This document shows, in pieces, positions 53,989 through 63,536 of a stretch of 64,000 nt of DNA. A program made the translations under genes and the position numbers. The notes below the pieces were generated by a model that was not told the DNA's origin, did not search any database, and saw nothing but the letters and a program-made list of their open reading frames with translations. The stretch is taken from the NCBI GenBank assembly GCA_004557405.1, contig SFDZ01000005.1, positions 62,001-126,000 of the forward strand. Reading direction: 5' to 3'. Each line of letters starts with the position of its first letter. The first letter of the stretch is position 1. This stretch comes from Bacteroidales bacterium. GTDB taxonomy: Bacteria; Bacteroidota; Bacteroidia; Bacteroidales; Paludibacteraceae.

Positions 53989-54977
53989 ATGAAACAAAAA
54001 TTACTCTCCCTTTTGGCTGTTGTGTTGGTGTGCGGCGGTCTGTCGGCTCAAATGCGGGACAGCGCCTCTAAACTCTATTACAACATCAGTAATATTGGTT
54101 CATCTTTTGCTATTATTGTAGCACCACCGGTGGGTGGCATGCTATTATTGTAGCACCACCGGTGGGTGGCACTGCCTATTCGGGTAATATCACTATACCG
54201 CAAAAGGTAAGTTACTGGGATTCGAATACGAAAGTTACGACCGACTATCCCGTACAGGTTATTGACGACTCGGCGTTTTTCCAAACCGATGTCGCTTCGG
54301 TAACCTTTGCTCAAGGCAGTCAGGTAAAGTCCATTGGGTCGCGTGCGTTCGCGGAGTGTACAAGCCTGAAGTCGGTTGCGTTTGCTGCCGATGGCAAGTT
54401 GATAATTATTGGCGACTCCGCGTTTGCTAAATGTACAAGTTTGACTGACACTATAGCTCTGCCCGAAGGCGTAACTGCCATTAGGAAGGGCGGCTTCGAT
54501 GGTTGTGAAGCAGTGTCGTGCGTTGTGTTGCCTTCTACGCTCAAAAAGCTTGAAGCAAGGGCTCTGGCCTCTTTGACAAACTTAAAGAGTATTGTTAGCA
54601 AGGCGAGTACGCCGCCTACGTGCGATGCCACTACTTTTGAGGCAACGCCGACAGCTATTCCGGTGTATGTGCCGTGTGGCTCTGTCGATGCTTATAAAGC
54701 GGCTGAGGTGTGGAGTAGTTTTACGAAGATTCAGTGTGTGCCGATAGCCACCACCGATTTGGTTGCCGCCGATGGCGATGAATTGCGCGTGGCGTGCGAA
54801 CAACGCCGTATTATCGTCGATGGCGCCGAAGGGCAGTGTGTTTGCCTCTATTCTGCAGCGGGCGTGGCAATTGCTCGTACATCGTGTGCCGCGTCTGTCG
54901 AAACACTTGTTGTGCCGCAAGCCGGCATTTATATCGTAACGGTCGGAAATCGCGCCGTCAAAGTAGCTGTGCAATAA
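53989..54977 (+). pseudogene. BspA-like leucine-rich-repeat protein with type IX sorting tail, frameshifted by a 32-bp tandem duplication
   Basis: The ATG at 53989 encodes a signal peptide (MKQKLLSLLAVVLVCGGLSAQ) and about 30 more residues, then hits TAG at 54151-54153 inside the second copy of a 32-bp repeat (54108-54139 and 54140-54171). Deleting one copy restores a single 318-residue frame. That frame has BspA-type LRR_5 repeats (IDDSAFFQTDVASVTFAQGS, IGSRAFAECTSLKSVAF, IGDSAFAKCTSL) and a C-terminal Por sorting-like domain ending IYIVTVGNRAVKVAVQ. So it would be a type IX surface protein. It may be a broken allele, a phase-variable gene or an assembly error. Confidence 0.85.
54108..54171 (+). 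repeat. Exact 32-bp tandem duplication
   Basis: Two identical 32-bp units, 54108-54139 and 54140-54171. Each contains the perfect palindrome CCACCGGTGG (54124-54133 and 54156-54165). Being 32 bp, the extra copy shifts the reading frame by two bases. Confidence 0.97.
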
Positions 54978-55007
54978 CTTTGTGTGTAACTATATAATAA
55001 TGGTGGA

Positions 55008-55040
55008 ATAGGGAGGGCTTGTTCGTCCCTGTTTTTTTTG
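55008..55040 (+). terminator. Terminator after the LRR gene
   Basis: A short stem (AGGGA, 55010-55014, with TCCCT, 55026-55030) is followed by a long T-rich run. Confidence 0.55.
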
Positions 55041-55063
55041 CTTTTTTTTTACAACTCAATTTT

Positions 55064-55093
55064 TTGTGGTTTGGAAATAAATTCATAACTTTG
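55064..55093 (+). promoter_or_regulatory. gpmI promoter
   Basis: TTTG at 55064-55067 and TAACTTTG at 55086-55093 are 18 nt apart, 53 nt before the ATG. Confidence 0.65.
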
Positions 55094-55146
55094 CAAATTG
55101 GATTAGTTGTAACAATAATATTCATCAATAAAACATAAAAAACACT

Positions 55147-56667
55147 ATGTCACAAAAAGCAGTTTTAATGATACTCGACGGCTGGGGCATCGGCGATGGT
55201 AAACGCGACGATGTTATCAGCCAAATGTCAACGCCCTATTGGGATAGGTTGAACGCCACATACCCGCATTCGCAGTTGCAGGCTTCGGGCGAAAATGTCG
55301 GTTTGCCCGACGGACAGATGGGTAACTCCGAAGTGGGGCACCTGAACATCGGTGCCGGACGCATTGTCTATCAGGATTTGGTGAAAATCAATCGCGCCTG
55401 TCGCGACAAATCGATTCTGAACAATCCCGAAATCGTGTGCGCATACGAATACGCCAAACAGCATGGCGCGAAAATGCACTTCATGGGTTTGGTATCCGAC
55501 GGCGGCGTGCATAGTTCGTTGGAACACCTGCTGACACTGTGCGACATCGCCAAGGAATACGGCAATCGCCACGTGGTGCATTGCTTTATGGACGGTCGCG
55601 ATACCGACCCGCACAGCGGCAAGGGTTTTATCGCACAGCTGGAGCAACATCTGGCAACGACCGGCGGACAAATAGCGTCGATTGTGGGACGTTACTACGC
55701 CATGGATCGCGACAAACGCTGGGAACGCGTGAAAGTGGCGTACGATTTGCTGGTCGAAGGCAAAGGCGAGGCGTCGCAGAATATGGTCGAGGCTGTCGAA
55801 AAATCGTATGCCGCCGACGTTACCGACGAATTTATCAAACCGATAGTACACGTCGATGAAGCGGGCGCACCGGTGGCCACCATCGAGGCCGGCGATGTGG
55901 TGATTTTCTTCAACTACCGCAACGACCGCGCCAAAGAACTGACCATCGCACTGACGCAGCAGGATATGCCCGAACACGGCATGCACACATTGCCGCTCGA
56001 ATATTTCTGCATGACACCTTACGACGCCTCGTTCAAAGGCTTGCACATCTTGTTCGACAAAGAAAATGTGGTCGATACGCTGGGCGAAACGCTCGCCAAA
56101 GCCGGCAAACGGCAGTTGCACATTGCCGAAACGGAGAAATATGCGCATGTAACGTTTTTCTTCAACGGCGGCCGCGAACAACCATTCGATGGCGAGGAAC
56201 GCATCCTCATTCCGTCGCCCAAAGTGGCTACCTACGATTTGAAACCCGAAATGAGCGCTTACGAAGTGGCTGCTGCCTTGAACGCCGAATTGGACAAACA
56301 GAAGTTCGATTTCGTGGTTATCAACTTTGCCAACGGCGACATGGTAGGCCATACCGGCGTGTACGAAGCCATACAGCAAGCAGTTATCACTATCGACAAA
56401 TGTGTCGAAAGCGTGGTCGAAACAGCGCGTCGCAATGGTTACGAACTCATCATCATAGCCGACCACGGCAACTGTGACCACGCCTTGAACGCCGACGGAA
56501 CACCAAACACGGCGCATTCGCTCAATCCGGTGCCGTTTATCTACGTTACCGACAAACAGGATGTTCAGGTCGAAAACGGCATCTTGGCCGATGTGGCACC
56601 CTCTATCTGCCACATTATGGGCATTGCACAACCGACCGATATGACAGGTAAGTGCTTGATAAAATGA
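55147..56667 (+). CDS. gpmI: 2,3-bisphosphoglycerate-independent phosphoglycerate mutase
   Basis: 506 residues. The alkaline-phosphatase-fold metalloenzyme begins with the metal ligand D11 in MILDGWGIG. The phosphoserine nucleophile is S61 in [16 protein letters not shown]. The C-terminal metal site includes [12 protein letters not shown] and [12 protein letters not shown]. It interconverts 3- and 2-phosphoglycerate in glycolysis. Confidence 0.97.
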   Translation: MSQKAVLMILDGWGIGDGKRDDVISQMSTPYWDRLNATYPHSQLQASGENVGLPDGQMGNSEVGHLNIGAGRIVYQDLVKINRACRDKSILNNPEIVCAYEYAKQHGAKMHFMGLVSDGGVHSSLEHLLTLCDIAKEYGNRHVVHCFMDGRDTDPHSGKGFIAQLEQHLATTGGQIASIVGRYYAMDRDKRWERVKVAYDLLVEGKGEASQNMVEAVEKSYAADVTDEFIKPIVHVDEAGAPVATIEAGDVVIFFNYRNDRAKELTIALTQQDMPEHGMHTLPLEYFCMTPYDASFKGLHILFDKENVVDTLGETLAKAGKRQLHIAETEKYAHVTFFFNGGREQPFDGEERILIPSPKVATYDLKPEMSAYEVAAALNAELDKQKFDFVVINFANGDMVGHTGVYEAIQQAVITIDKCVESVVETARRNGYELIIIADHGNCDHALNADGTPNTAHSLNPVPFIYVTDKQDVQVENGILADVAPSICHIMGIAQPTDMTGKCLIK

Positions 56668-56697
56668 TGTTTGTAATTCCGAAAAAACAATAACGCT

Positions 56698-58641
56698 ATG
56701 AAAATTCTGAAAAGTTTCGTATTGGTTGCGGCCGTGCTGGCCGGCACTGCCGTGGTGGCGCAAACCGAACCGGTGTTGATGACAATCGATGGTAACGCCA
56801 TCACAAAAGATGAATTTGAGTATATCTATCGTAAAAATAATGCAAACAATGCCCTCGACAAAAAATCGTTGGAAGAGTATGTCGAGTTGTTCAAAAACTT
56901 CAAATTGAAAGTGATCGATGCGCAACATCGCGGCTTGGACACGCTGCCGACTTTCATCAGCGAATTGCGCGGCTACAGGGCACAGTTGGCCAAACCGTAT
57001 CTGACCGATATGTCGATGGAAGAAAAATTGTGTCGCGAGGCTTACGAACATTTGCAACAGGACGTCGAAGTGAGCCATGTGTTGATTAAATTGCCCGACA
57101 ATGCCACTCCCGCCGACACGCTGGCAGCCTACAACAAAGCGTTGACGGCGTGTCAACGACTTGCAAATGAGGACTTTGCAACTGTTGCGCTCGACATGTC
57201 GGACGACCCTTCGGTGCAGCGTAACAAAGGCTATTTGGGATATTTCACCGGCGGCATGTTGGTCTATCCGTTCGAAAAGGCGATGTACACGTTGCCCGTA
57301 GGCGAAATTTCGGCGCCGGTGCGCACGTTCTACGGCTACCATATAATTAAGGTGCACAATCGTCGGCCGGCATACGGACAAATTCGCGTGTCGCATATCA
57401 TGAAAATGGTCAAAGCCGATGCGCCTGAAGCCGAACAGCAGAAAGCACACGACGAAATTCTGAAAATAGCCGAACGCTTGAATAATGGCGAAGACTTTGC
57501 CGACGTGGCGCGCGAAACCTCCGACGATCGCGGTTCGGCCATGCGTGGCGGCGAACTGTCGTGGTTTGGTGTCGGACGCATGGTGCGCGAATTCGAAAAC
57601 GCAGCCTTTGCCCTGACCGAACCCGGCGAAGTCAGCCAACCGGTGCAATCGCCTTTCGGGTGGCACATCATCAAATTGCACGAGCGCCGCGACCTCGAAC
57701 CGTACGAAGTAAAACGTCCGGATATTTTGCGCCAAATGCAGCGCGACGAACGTGCGTCGATGGGTCGCAAAGTGCTGGTTGACAGACTGAAACGTGAATA
57801 TGGCTATGCCGAAAACGCAGCTGCGTTCGATGCTGTGGCCGCTTTTGTACGACAGCACGCACAAGCCGATTCAGCCTATTTTGTTGCTGCCGAGCAACTG
57901 ACAGATACTTTGGCACAGTTTGCCGACGAATTTTTGTTGCAAAAAGATTTGGCCATGGTCATCGGGTTTGCCGCACGCGGCGGCGCCTTGTCGGCTGTGT
58001 CGTTCGACGAACAAAAACAGGATTTTGTAGCCAACGGCATATTGAATTACGAAGAGACTCAACTCGAGACGAAATATCCCGAATTTCGCTATCTGATGCA
58101 GGAATATCACGATGGCATCTTGTTGTTCGAAATCAGCAACACCGAAGTTTGGGAAAAAGCCGCCAAAGACACCAAAGGACTTGAAGCCTATTTTGCAGCC
58201 AACAAAAAAAATTATGCGTGGGACACGCCGCATTACAAAGGTCGAGTCGTCTATTGCAAAGATGCTGCTACAGCCAAGGTTGTCAAGAAAATGATAGCCA
58301 AATTGCCGTCCGATTCGGTCAATTCCTATCTGAATGCCCGTGTCAACAACGACAGCGTAGTGGCGGTGAAAACCGAAACCGGCTTGTGGAAAAAAGGCGA
58401 CAATGCGCAAGTTGACAAGTTGGCATTTGGTGTGAAAAACGCCGAAGTGGCCGTCGATGACAAATTTCCTGTGGTGTTTGTGGTAGGCAAAATGCTGAAA
58501 AAAGGTCCGGAGTCCTACACCGATGTGCGTGGAGCCGTCATCTCCGACTATCAAAACGAACTCGAACGGCGTTGGGTGGATGCTTTGCGCAAACAGTACG
58601 AAATAGTGGTCGATAGTGCCGTCTTGAATACCATCGAATAG
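56698..58641 (+). CDS. Periplasmic peptidyl-prolyl isomerase with two PpiC domains
   Basis: 647 residues. A signal peptide (ending about residue 21, TAVVAQ) is followed by a SurA-like N-terminal helical region and two parvulin domains (about 120-220, VEVSHVLIKLPDNATPADT; about 230-330, IRVSHIMKMVK...GGELSWFGVGRMV). A long C-terminal part (about 340-647) has no clear motif. It assists folding of outer-membrane proteins. It is the first gene of the envelope operon at 56698-63492. Confidence 0.92.
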   Translation: MKILKSFVLVAAVLAGTAVVAQTEPVLMTIDGNAITKDEFEYIYRKNNANNALDKKSLEEYVELFKNFKLKVIDAQHRGLDTLPTFISELRGYRAQLAKPYLTDMSMEEKLCREAYEHLQQDVEVSHVLIKLPDNATPADTLAAYNKALTACQRLANEDFATVALDMSDDPSVQRNKGYLGYFTGGMLVYPFEKAMYTLPVGEISAPVRTFYGYHIIKVHNRRPAYGQIRVSHIMKMVKADAPEAEQQKAHDEILKIAERLNNGEDFADVARETSDDRGSAMRGGELSWFGVGRMVREFENAAFALTEPGEVSQPVQSPFGWHIIKLHERRDLEPYEVKRPDILRQMQRDERASMGRKVLVDRLKREYGYAENAAAFDAVAAFVRQHAQADSAYFVAAEQLTDTLAQFADEFLLQKDLAMVIGFAARGGALSAVSFDEQKQDFVANGILNYEETQLETKYPEFRYLMQEYHDGILLFEISNTEVWEKAAKDTKGLEAYFAANKKNYAWDTPHYKGRVVYCKDAATAKVVKKMIAKLPSDSVNSYLNARVNNDSVVAVKTETGLWKKGDNAQVDKLAFGVKNAEVAVDDKFPVVFVVGKMLKKGPESYTDVRGAVISDYQNELERRWVDALRKQYEIVVDSAVLNTIE

Positions 58642-58656
58642 TCCTCTGTCGTGCGT

Positions 58657-59547
58657 ATGAAAACACGTTGTCTGCTGCTATTTCTCGTGTCGTGCCTGCT
58701 GGTGGCCTGCAACATCAAGCCGCAAGCCGATGTGGCGCGCGAACCTTTGATGGAGGTCGAAGGTCAATTTCTCTATAAGGACGAATTGGCGCCAATCATT
58801 CCGGAAGGCACCACGCCCGAAGATAGTGCAGTGCTGGCCGATGCGTTCATTCGCAAGTGGGCAACCAACATTTTGCTGTACGAAACCGCCAAACGCAACA
58901 TCGCCAACGAAGACGAAATCGATGCCATGGTCGAGGAATACCGCAAAACGCTGACCATTCACTACTATCAGCAACGGCTGGTGGCGCAACGTTTGGCCGA
59001 ACCGACCGATGCCGAAGTCGAGGCATTTTACGAACAGCACGAAGGCCTGTTTCCGCTGCACGAAAATGTGCTGCGTGGCGTGTTTCTGAAAGTGCCGAAT
59101 GGCGCTCCGAAAATCGAACGTGTGCGCAAAACCATCAAAGACCTTGACGACGATGCCGACCTGCAAGCCCTCGAAGAATACAGCGTACGACATGCCGCCG
59201 TGTACGACTATTTTCCGGATAAATGGGTGTATTTCAGCGATTTGATTTGTCGGATGCCGACGCCAGATGCCGACCAGGCACGCTTCTTGGAAAACGCATC
59301 GTTTTACGAAACGTCGGATTCGACCTACACCTATTTTTTGAAAGTAACCGATTACCGTTTGGTCGGTATGGCTGCACCGTTGGATTTTGTGCAGGAAAAA
59401 ATCAGAACCATACTCAGCAACCGGCGGAAACTCGAATATTTGCAACAATTTGAAGTGTCGCTCTACGACGATGCCGTAACCAACGGACAAATCACATTCT
59501 ACAATTCGTTGCAAGAGAAAAAAAGTTTGAAATCCTATTTTGAATAA
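58657..59547 (+). CDS. SurA-like chaperone lipoprotein
   Basis: 296 residues from MKTRCLLLFLVSCLLVAC. The lipobox cysteine is at about residue 18 (LLVACN). The helical body (about 25-120, with WATNILLYETAKRNIANEDE and AEVEAFYEQHEGLFP) resembles the SurA chaperone region, but no recognisable parvulin domain follows. It lies 15 bp after the PpiC gene and immediately ahead of the second isomerase gene. A lipid-anchored helper for outer-membrane assembly is inferred. Confidence 0.8.
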   Translation: MKTRCLLLFLVSCLLVACNIKPQADVAREPLMEVEGQFLYKDELAPIIPEGTTPEDSAVLADAFIRKWATNILLYETAKRNIANEDEIDAMVEEYRKTLTIHYYQQRLVAQRLAEPTDAEVEAFYEQHEGLFPLHENVLRGVFLKVPNGAPKIERVRKTIKDLDDDADLQALEEYSVRHAAVYDYFPDKWVYFSDLICRMPTPDADQARFLENASFYETSDSTYTYFLKVTDYRLVGMAAPLDFVQEKIRTILSNRRKLEYLQQFEVSLYDDAVTNGQITFYNSLQEKKSLKSYFE

Positions 59548-59548
59548 A

Positions 59549-60907
59549 ATGATGCAGAAGGTAAAATATATCGTTACGGGCGTGGTGCTGACGCTGTCGG
59601 TGGCATTGTCGGCGCAAACAAATATGATTGATGGCGTGGTGTGGATAGTGGGCGATAATGCCATCATGCGAAGCGAGGTCGAGGAATACCGCTTGCGCTT
59701 GCAGTACGAAGGGCAGCGCTTGCAAGGCGACCCCTACTGCGTGATACCGGAACGCATGGCGTTGCAAAAATTGTATCTGCATCAAGCCAAAATCGATAGC
59801 CTCGAAGCCGGCGCATCGCAAGTCGAAGCACAAGTGAATATGCGTATGGATCATTTCATGCGCGAAATTGGCTCGAAAGAGAAGGTCGAAGAGTACTTCA
59901 AAAAAACGGTGTCGGAAATCAAGGAGGAGATGCGCCAGATGATTCACGACCAACTGACCATTCAGATGGTGCAGCAAAAGTTGACGGGCGACATCAAACT
60001 GACACCGGCCGAAGTCCGTACGTTTTATCAAACCTTGCCCGACGATAGCATACCGATGATTCCGGCCATGGTCGAAGTGCAGATTATCACGTTGGAACCG
60101 CCCATTCCTGTCGAAGATTTGGAGGCTACCAAAAACCGCTTGCGCGAATATGCCGAGCGTGTGAACAACGGTTCGGCCGATTTCTCGATGCTGGCGCGCC
60201 TCTATTCCGACGATCCCGGCACCGCTGCGAAAGGTGGCGAATTGGGATTCTTCGGACGTGGCACGATGGTGCCCGAATTTACCAACGCCGCCTTTGCACT
60301 CACCGAACCGGGGCAAGTGTCGCGTGTGTTTCAAACCGAATTTGGATTCCACATCGTGCAACTGCTCGAAAAACGGGGCGACCGCATCAATTGTCGCCAC
60401 ATATTGTTGCGACCGCGTGTGTCGGCTGCCATCAAAGAAAAAACGTTTCAACAACTCGATAGTCTGACCACGCTCATCAGAACCGGCAAGTTGACATTCG
60501 AAGAGGCTGCCACCGTGAACTCGTCCGACAAAAACACACGCATGAACGGCGGCGTAATGACCAACGAAAATACCGGCGCATCCAAATTTGAATATCAAGA
60601 TTTGCCGCAAGAGGTGGCAAAAATGGCCTACAACCTGAAAGTCGGCGAAATATCGCAACCATTTGCCATGATGGACGCGTCGCTCGGGCGCGAAGTGTAT
60701 GCCGTCATTCGGCTGAAAGCCAAAACGCCAAACCACAAAGCCAACTTGACCGACGACTATCAGCAGTTGAAACAATATTGCGAGAGCGAAAAACGTTCCG
60801 AAATCCTGTCGGAATGGATCGCACGCAAAATTAAAGAAACCTATGTCTATATTGCTCCCGATTGGCGAAATTGCGATTTCGAACATGAGGGCTGGATAAA
60901 AAAATAG
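59549..60907 (+). CDS. SurA-like periplasmic peptidyl-prolyl isomerase
   Basis: 452 residues. A signal peptide ends about residue 24 (ALSAQT). The SurA-N chaperone domain starts IDGVVWIVGDNAIMRSEV. A first PpiC domain contains YSDDPGTAAKGGELGFFGRG, and a second contains RHILLRPRVSAAIKEK. This is the SurA layout. The listed start is the ATG 1 bp after the previous stop; a TTG at 59540 is also open. SurA ferries outer-membrane proteins to the Bam complex. Confidence 0.94.
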   Translation: MMQKVKYIVTGVVLTLSVALSAQTNMIDGVVWIVGDNAIMRSEVEEYRLRLQYEGQRLQGDPYCVIPERMALQKLYLHQAKIDSLEAGASQVEAQVNMRMDHFMREIGSKEKVEEYFKKTVSEIKEEMRQMIHDQLTIQMVQQKLTGDIKLTPAEVRTFYQTLPDDSIPMIPAMVEVQIITLEPPIPVEDLEATKNRLREYAERVNNGSADFSMLARLYSDDPGTAAKGGELGFFGRGTMVPEFTNAAFALTEPGQVSRVFQTEFGFHIVQLLEKRGDRINCRHILLRPRVSAAIKEKTFQQLDSLTTLIRTGKLTFEEAATVNSSDKNTRMNGGVMTNENTGASKFEYQDLPQEVAKMAYNLKVGEISQPFAMMDASLGREVYAVIRLKAKTPNHKANLTDDYQQLKQYCESEKRSEILSEWIARKIKETYVYIAPDWRNCDFEHEGWIKK

Positions 60908-60913
60908 AGCGAA

Positions 60914-62803
60914 TTGCGGGTAACGGATTTTTGGAAATATCATATTTTCCGGGTGTCGGTATGCTTGTTGTGTGCCATGGCAACCCCGTCGATGGCGCAG
61001 CAAAACAAACTGCAAATGGCGCCGCAGACAATGTCGCCGATGCAAAAAACGATGACACCACCGCCTCCGACTGCCACAACGCAGCCTAAAACCGCGCCCA
61101 ACGTCAAAACCAAATCTCCGACCACGACAGCCACGTCCGCCGCTGAACCCAAAACACCGGTCTATCTCGAAAATGCCGAAACGTTCAGTTACGACCAAGC
61201 CCGCAATGCCGATGCACAACTACTGAAGGGCAATGTGCGCTTTCGGCACGATGATGCCTACCTCTATTGCGACAGCGCCTATTTCTACGAACAGCAAAAC
61301 TCGTTTACGGCCTACGGACATGTGCGTATTGTGCAAGGCGATACGTTGTTCATCTACGGCGATGTGCTCTATTACGACGGAAATACCAAATTGGCGCGCC
61401 TGCGACGCAATGTGCGTATGAACAATCGCGATGTAACGCTCGTTACCGATAGTTTGAACTACGACCGCATGGCCAATGTCGGCTACTACTACACCGGCGG
61501 CAAATTGTACGACGAATCAAATGTGTTGACCTCGGTTTTCGGCCATTACTATCCGGGTGAACGCTTGGCGGTGTTTCGCCACGATGTGTTGCTGACAAAT
61601 CCAAACTTCACCATGGATGCCGATACACTGAAATACAACACAGAATCGGCTGTGGCCGAAATAGTCGGTCCAACCACCATCGTCTATGCCCAAGAAACAA
61701 CCATCTATTCGGAATTGGGCTACTACAACACACGCACGGAACAATCGCTGTTGCGCCGCAATTCGTCGGTAAAACACGTTGATGGTCAAACACTTACTGG
61801 CGATTCGATTTTGTATAACAAACGGCAGGGCGAAGGACGTGCCTACAAACATGTGGTGTTGAACGATTCGGCAAAACAGATGTCGTTTTTCGGACATTTC
61901 GTCTATTATAAGGAAGAGGGCGATGTGGCTTTGGCCTACGATTCGGCACTGATGGTAGAACATTCTACACCCGACACCATCTATCTGAATGCCGATACGC
62001 TCTATGCTTACGCGGTCGATTCTACCGAAAAAGTGGTGCATGCCTATCACAATGTCCGTATGTTTCGCCACGATGTGCAGGCCGTGTGCGACTCGGCAAA
62101 TTACAACACCCGCGACTCGGTGCTGCACCTGATGCAACAGCCGGTGGCGTGGTCGGGCAATCGACAAATCACAGGCGACACCATGCACATCTATTCGGTA
62201 AACGGCAACGTGGAACGTCTGCAAGTGGTGGGCGCTGCCTTCGTGTGCGAACAGCACGATTCGTTGCACTACAACCAATTGTCCGGCAAGGAACTTGTGG
62301 CCTATCTGTCCGACAGAGAATTGCGACAAGTCAACATCCGCGGCAATGCCGTTTCGCTCTATTTCCCGCTCGACAACGATAGCGTGATGATAGGGCTGAA
62401 TCAGACCGAAAGCAGTTATCTGACGGTTTATCTGAAACAGCAAAAAATCGACAGAATTGTTCTGTTTCCATCGCCAACGGGCGTGCTTACGCCCATGGAA
62501 ATGGTAACCGACGATATGCTGCGCATGCCGGGATTCTCGTGGCAGGCCGATGTGCGACCCGATACATGGCAGGCCGTGTTCGACCGCCCGGAGCGTCAGA
62601 AAACGACCGCTCAACAGCCGCGTCGCCGTCCGGGACATGTTGAACCTGACGATACGGAAACTGCCGATAAACAGAAACAACAAACCACACCTACCGACAC
62701 ACAGCAAATGCCTGCACGATTCGATGGCGGCAGCAGCGGACGCACCGCAGCACCCGGTGGCGTGGGCGGCAAAACCACACTCAAAACCAATACATCGCGA
62801 TGA
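60914..62803 (+). CDS. OstA/LptA-like lipopolysaccharide transport protein (long form)
   Basis: 629 residues. A TTG start 6 bp after the surA-like gene gives a signal peptide (MRVTDFWKYHIFRVSVCLLC...AMATPSMAQ). A Pro/Thr-rich segment (about 30-85) follows, then OstA repeats with the pattern LKGNVRFRHDDAYLYCDSAY, VYLENAETF and LNADTLYAYAVDST through to about 560, and a low-complexity Gln/Pro/Gly-rich tail. OstA-like proteins bridge lipopolysaccharide across the periplasm. It is longer than E. coli LptA (about 185 residues), as seen in Bacteroidetes. The ATG at 60977 would lack the signal peptide. Confidence 0.88.
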   Translation: MRVTDFWKYHIFRVSVCLLCAMATPSMAQQNKLQMAPQTMSPMQKTMTPPPPTATTQPKTAPNVKTKSPTTTATSAAEPKTPVYLENAETFSYDQARNADAQLLKGNVRFRHDDAYLYCDSAYFYEQQNSFTAYGHVRIVQGDTLFIYGDVLYYDGNTKLARLRRNVRMNNRDVTLVTDSLNYDRMANVGYYYTGGKLYDESNVLTSVFGHYYPGERLAVFRHDVLLTNPNFTMDADTLKYNTESAVAEIVGPTTIVYAQETTIYSELGYYNTRTEQSLLRRNSSVKHVDGQTLTGDSILYNKRQGEGRAYKHVVLNDSAKQMSFFGHFVYYKEEGDVALAYDSALMVEHSTPDTIYLNADTLYAYAVDSTEKVVHAYHNVRMFRHDVQAVCDSANYNTRDSVLHLMQQPVAWSGNRQITGDTMHIYSVNGNVERLQVVGAAFVCEQHDSLHYNQLSGKELVAYLSDRELRQVNIRGNAVSLYFPLDNDSVMIGLNQTESSYLTVYLKQQKIDRIVLFPSPTGVLTPMEMVTDDMLRMPGFSWQADVRPDTWQAVFDRPERQKTTAQQPRRRPGHVEPDDTETADKQKQQTTPTDTQQMPARFDGGSSGRTAAPGGVGGKTTLKTNTSR

Positions 62804-63492
62804 GCAGGGTAGTAGTAGCACTGAAATTTGGCCAAGCGGCACCGACAGCCACACTGTTTGCCGAAACTATCGCGGCAGCGCTCCGACACGAGGCGCGCAC
62901 GCTGACGGTGGGCCCCGGTATCGTCGGCGATGTAGGGCAAATAGCCGATTTGCCCGACGAGTTGGAACGTATCGATGCTTCGATGTTGATAGTGGAAATT
63001 GCCGACACACGACAGATAAATACCTGTTTGCAGGCGTGCCGTACATTGCGTATCCCGTATCTGTTGGTGCGCCCGAATCAAAAACCCGTTTTTGCCTCGG
63101 TGGCAGTGCCGGTAACGTTTTTGCCCGAAGATAAAGAAAAAGCCCCATTTGCAGCAGCCTTCGGACGCTTTTTTGGCGCCAAACTCACTATATTCAAACC
63201 CAAAGATTATGGCACTCGAGCCATCAAAAATATCGAAGCGATGACCACTTTGTTCAAATCGTTCGACCTCGAGTACGACATTGTGCAGGCGCGCAAAGGC
63301 AGCGATGGCGTCGAACGCGAAGCAGCCCGCTGGGCGCAAACACAAGCCGATTTGGTCATTGTGTCGGCATCGCGCGAATATGGTTTGGACGATATATTGT
63401 TCGGCAGCAAAGAACTTCGCATTGCCAAACAGTGCACCGTACCACTGCTGCTTATCAACCCACGAGGCGACTTGTATGCCTTGTGCGACTAA
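62800..63492 (+). CDS. Universal stress protein family
   Basis: 230 residues, start overlapping the previous stop (ATGA). The C-terminal half has the Usp fold with DLVIVSASREYGLDDILFGS and IAKQCTVPLLLINPRG, the usual ATP-binding end. The N-terminal half is a weaker match, so it may be one and a half Usp domains. Coupling to an OstA gene suggests it senses or responds to envelope stress, which is inference. Confidence 0.85.
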   Translation: MSRVVVALKFGQAAPTATLFAETIAAALRHEARTLTVGPGIVGDVGQIADLPDELERIDASMLIVEIADTRQINTCLQACRTLRIPYLLVRPNQKPVFASVAVPVTFLPEDKEKAPFAAAFGRFFGAKLTIFKPKDYGTRAIKNIEAMTTLFKSFDLEYDIVQARKGSDGVEREAARWAQTQADLVIVSASREYGLDDILFGSKELRIAKQCTVPLLLINPRGDLYALCD

Positions 63493-63536
63493 CTTGATAA
63501 ATGTTGTAATTGTTTGAAAATAAATAAAATACAGAT

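Noticed and set aside
54108-54171. A possible two-repeat CRISPR
   Set aside because: The copies abut with no spacer and sit in a coding frame, so it is a tandem duplication.
55228-57864. An 878-codon open frame on the minus strand
   Set aside because: It is antisense to gpmI and the PpiC gene, which have clear family motifs. The open frame follows from their codon use.
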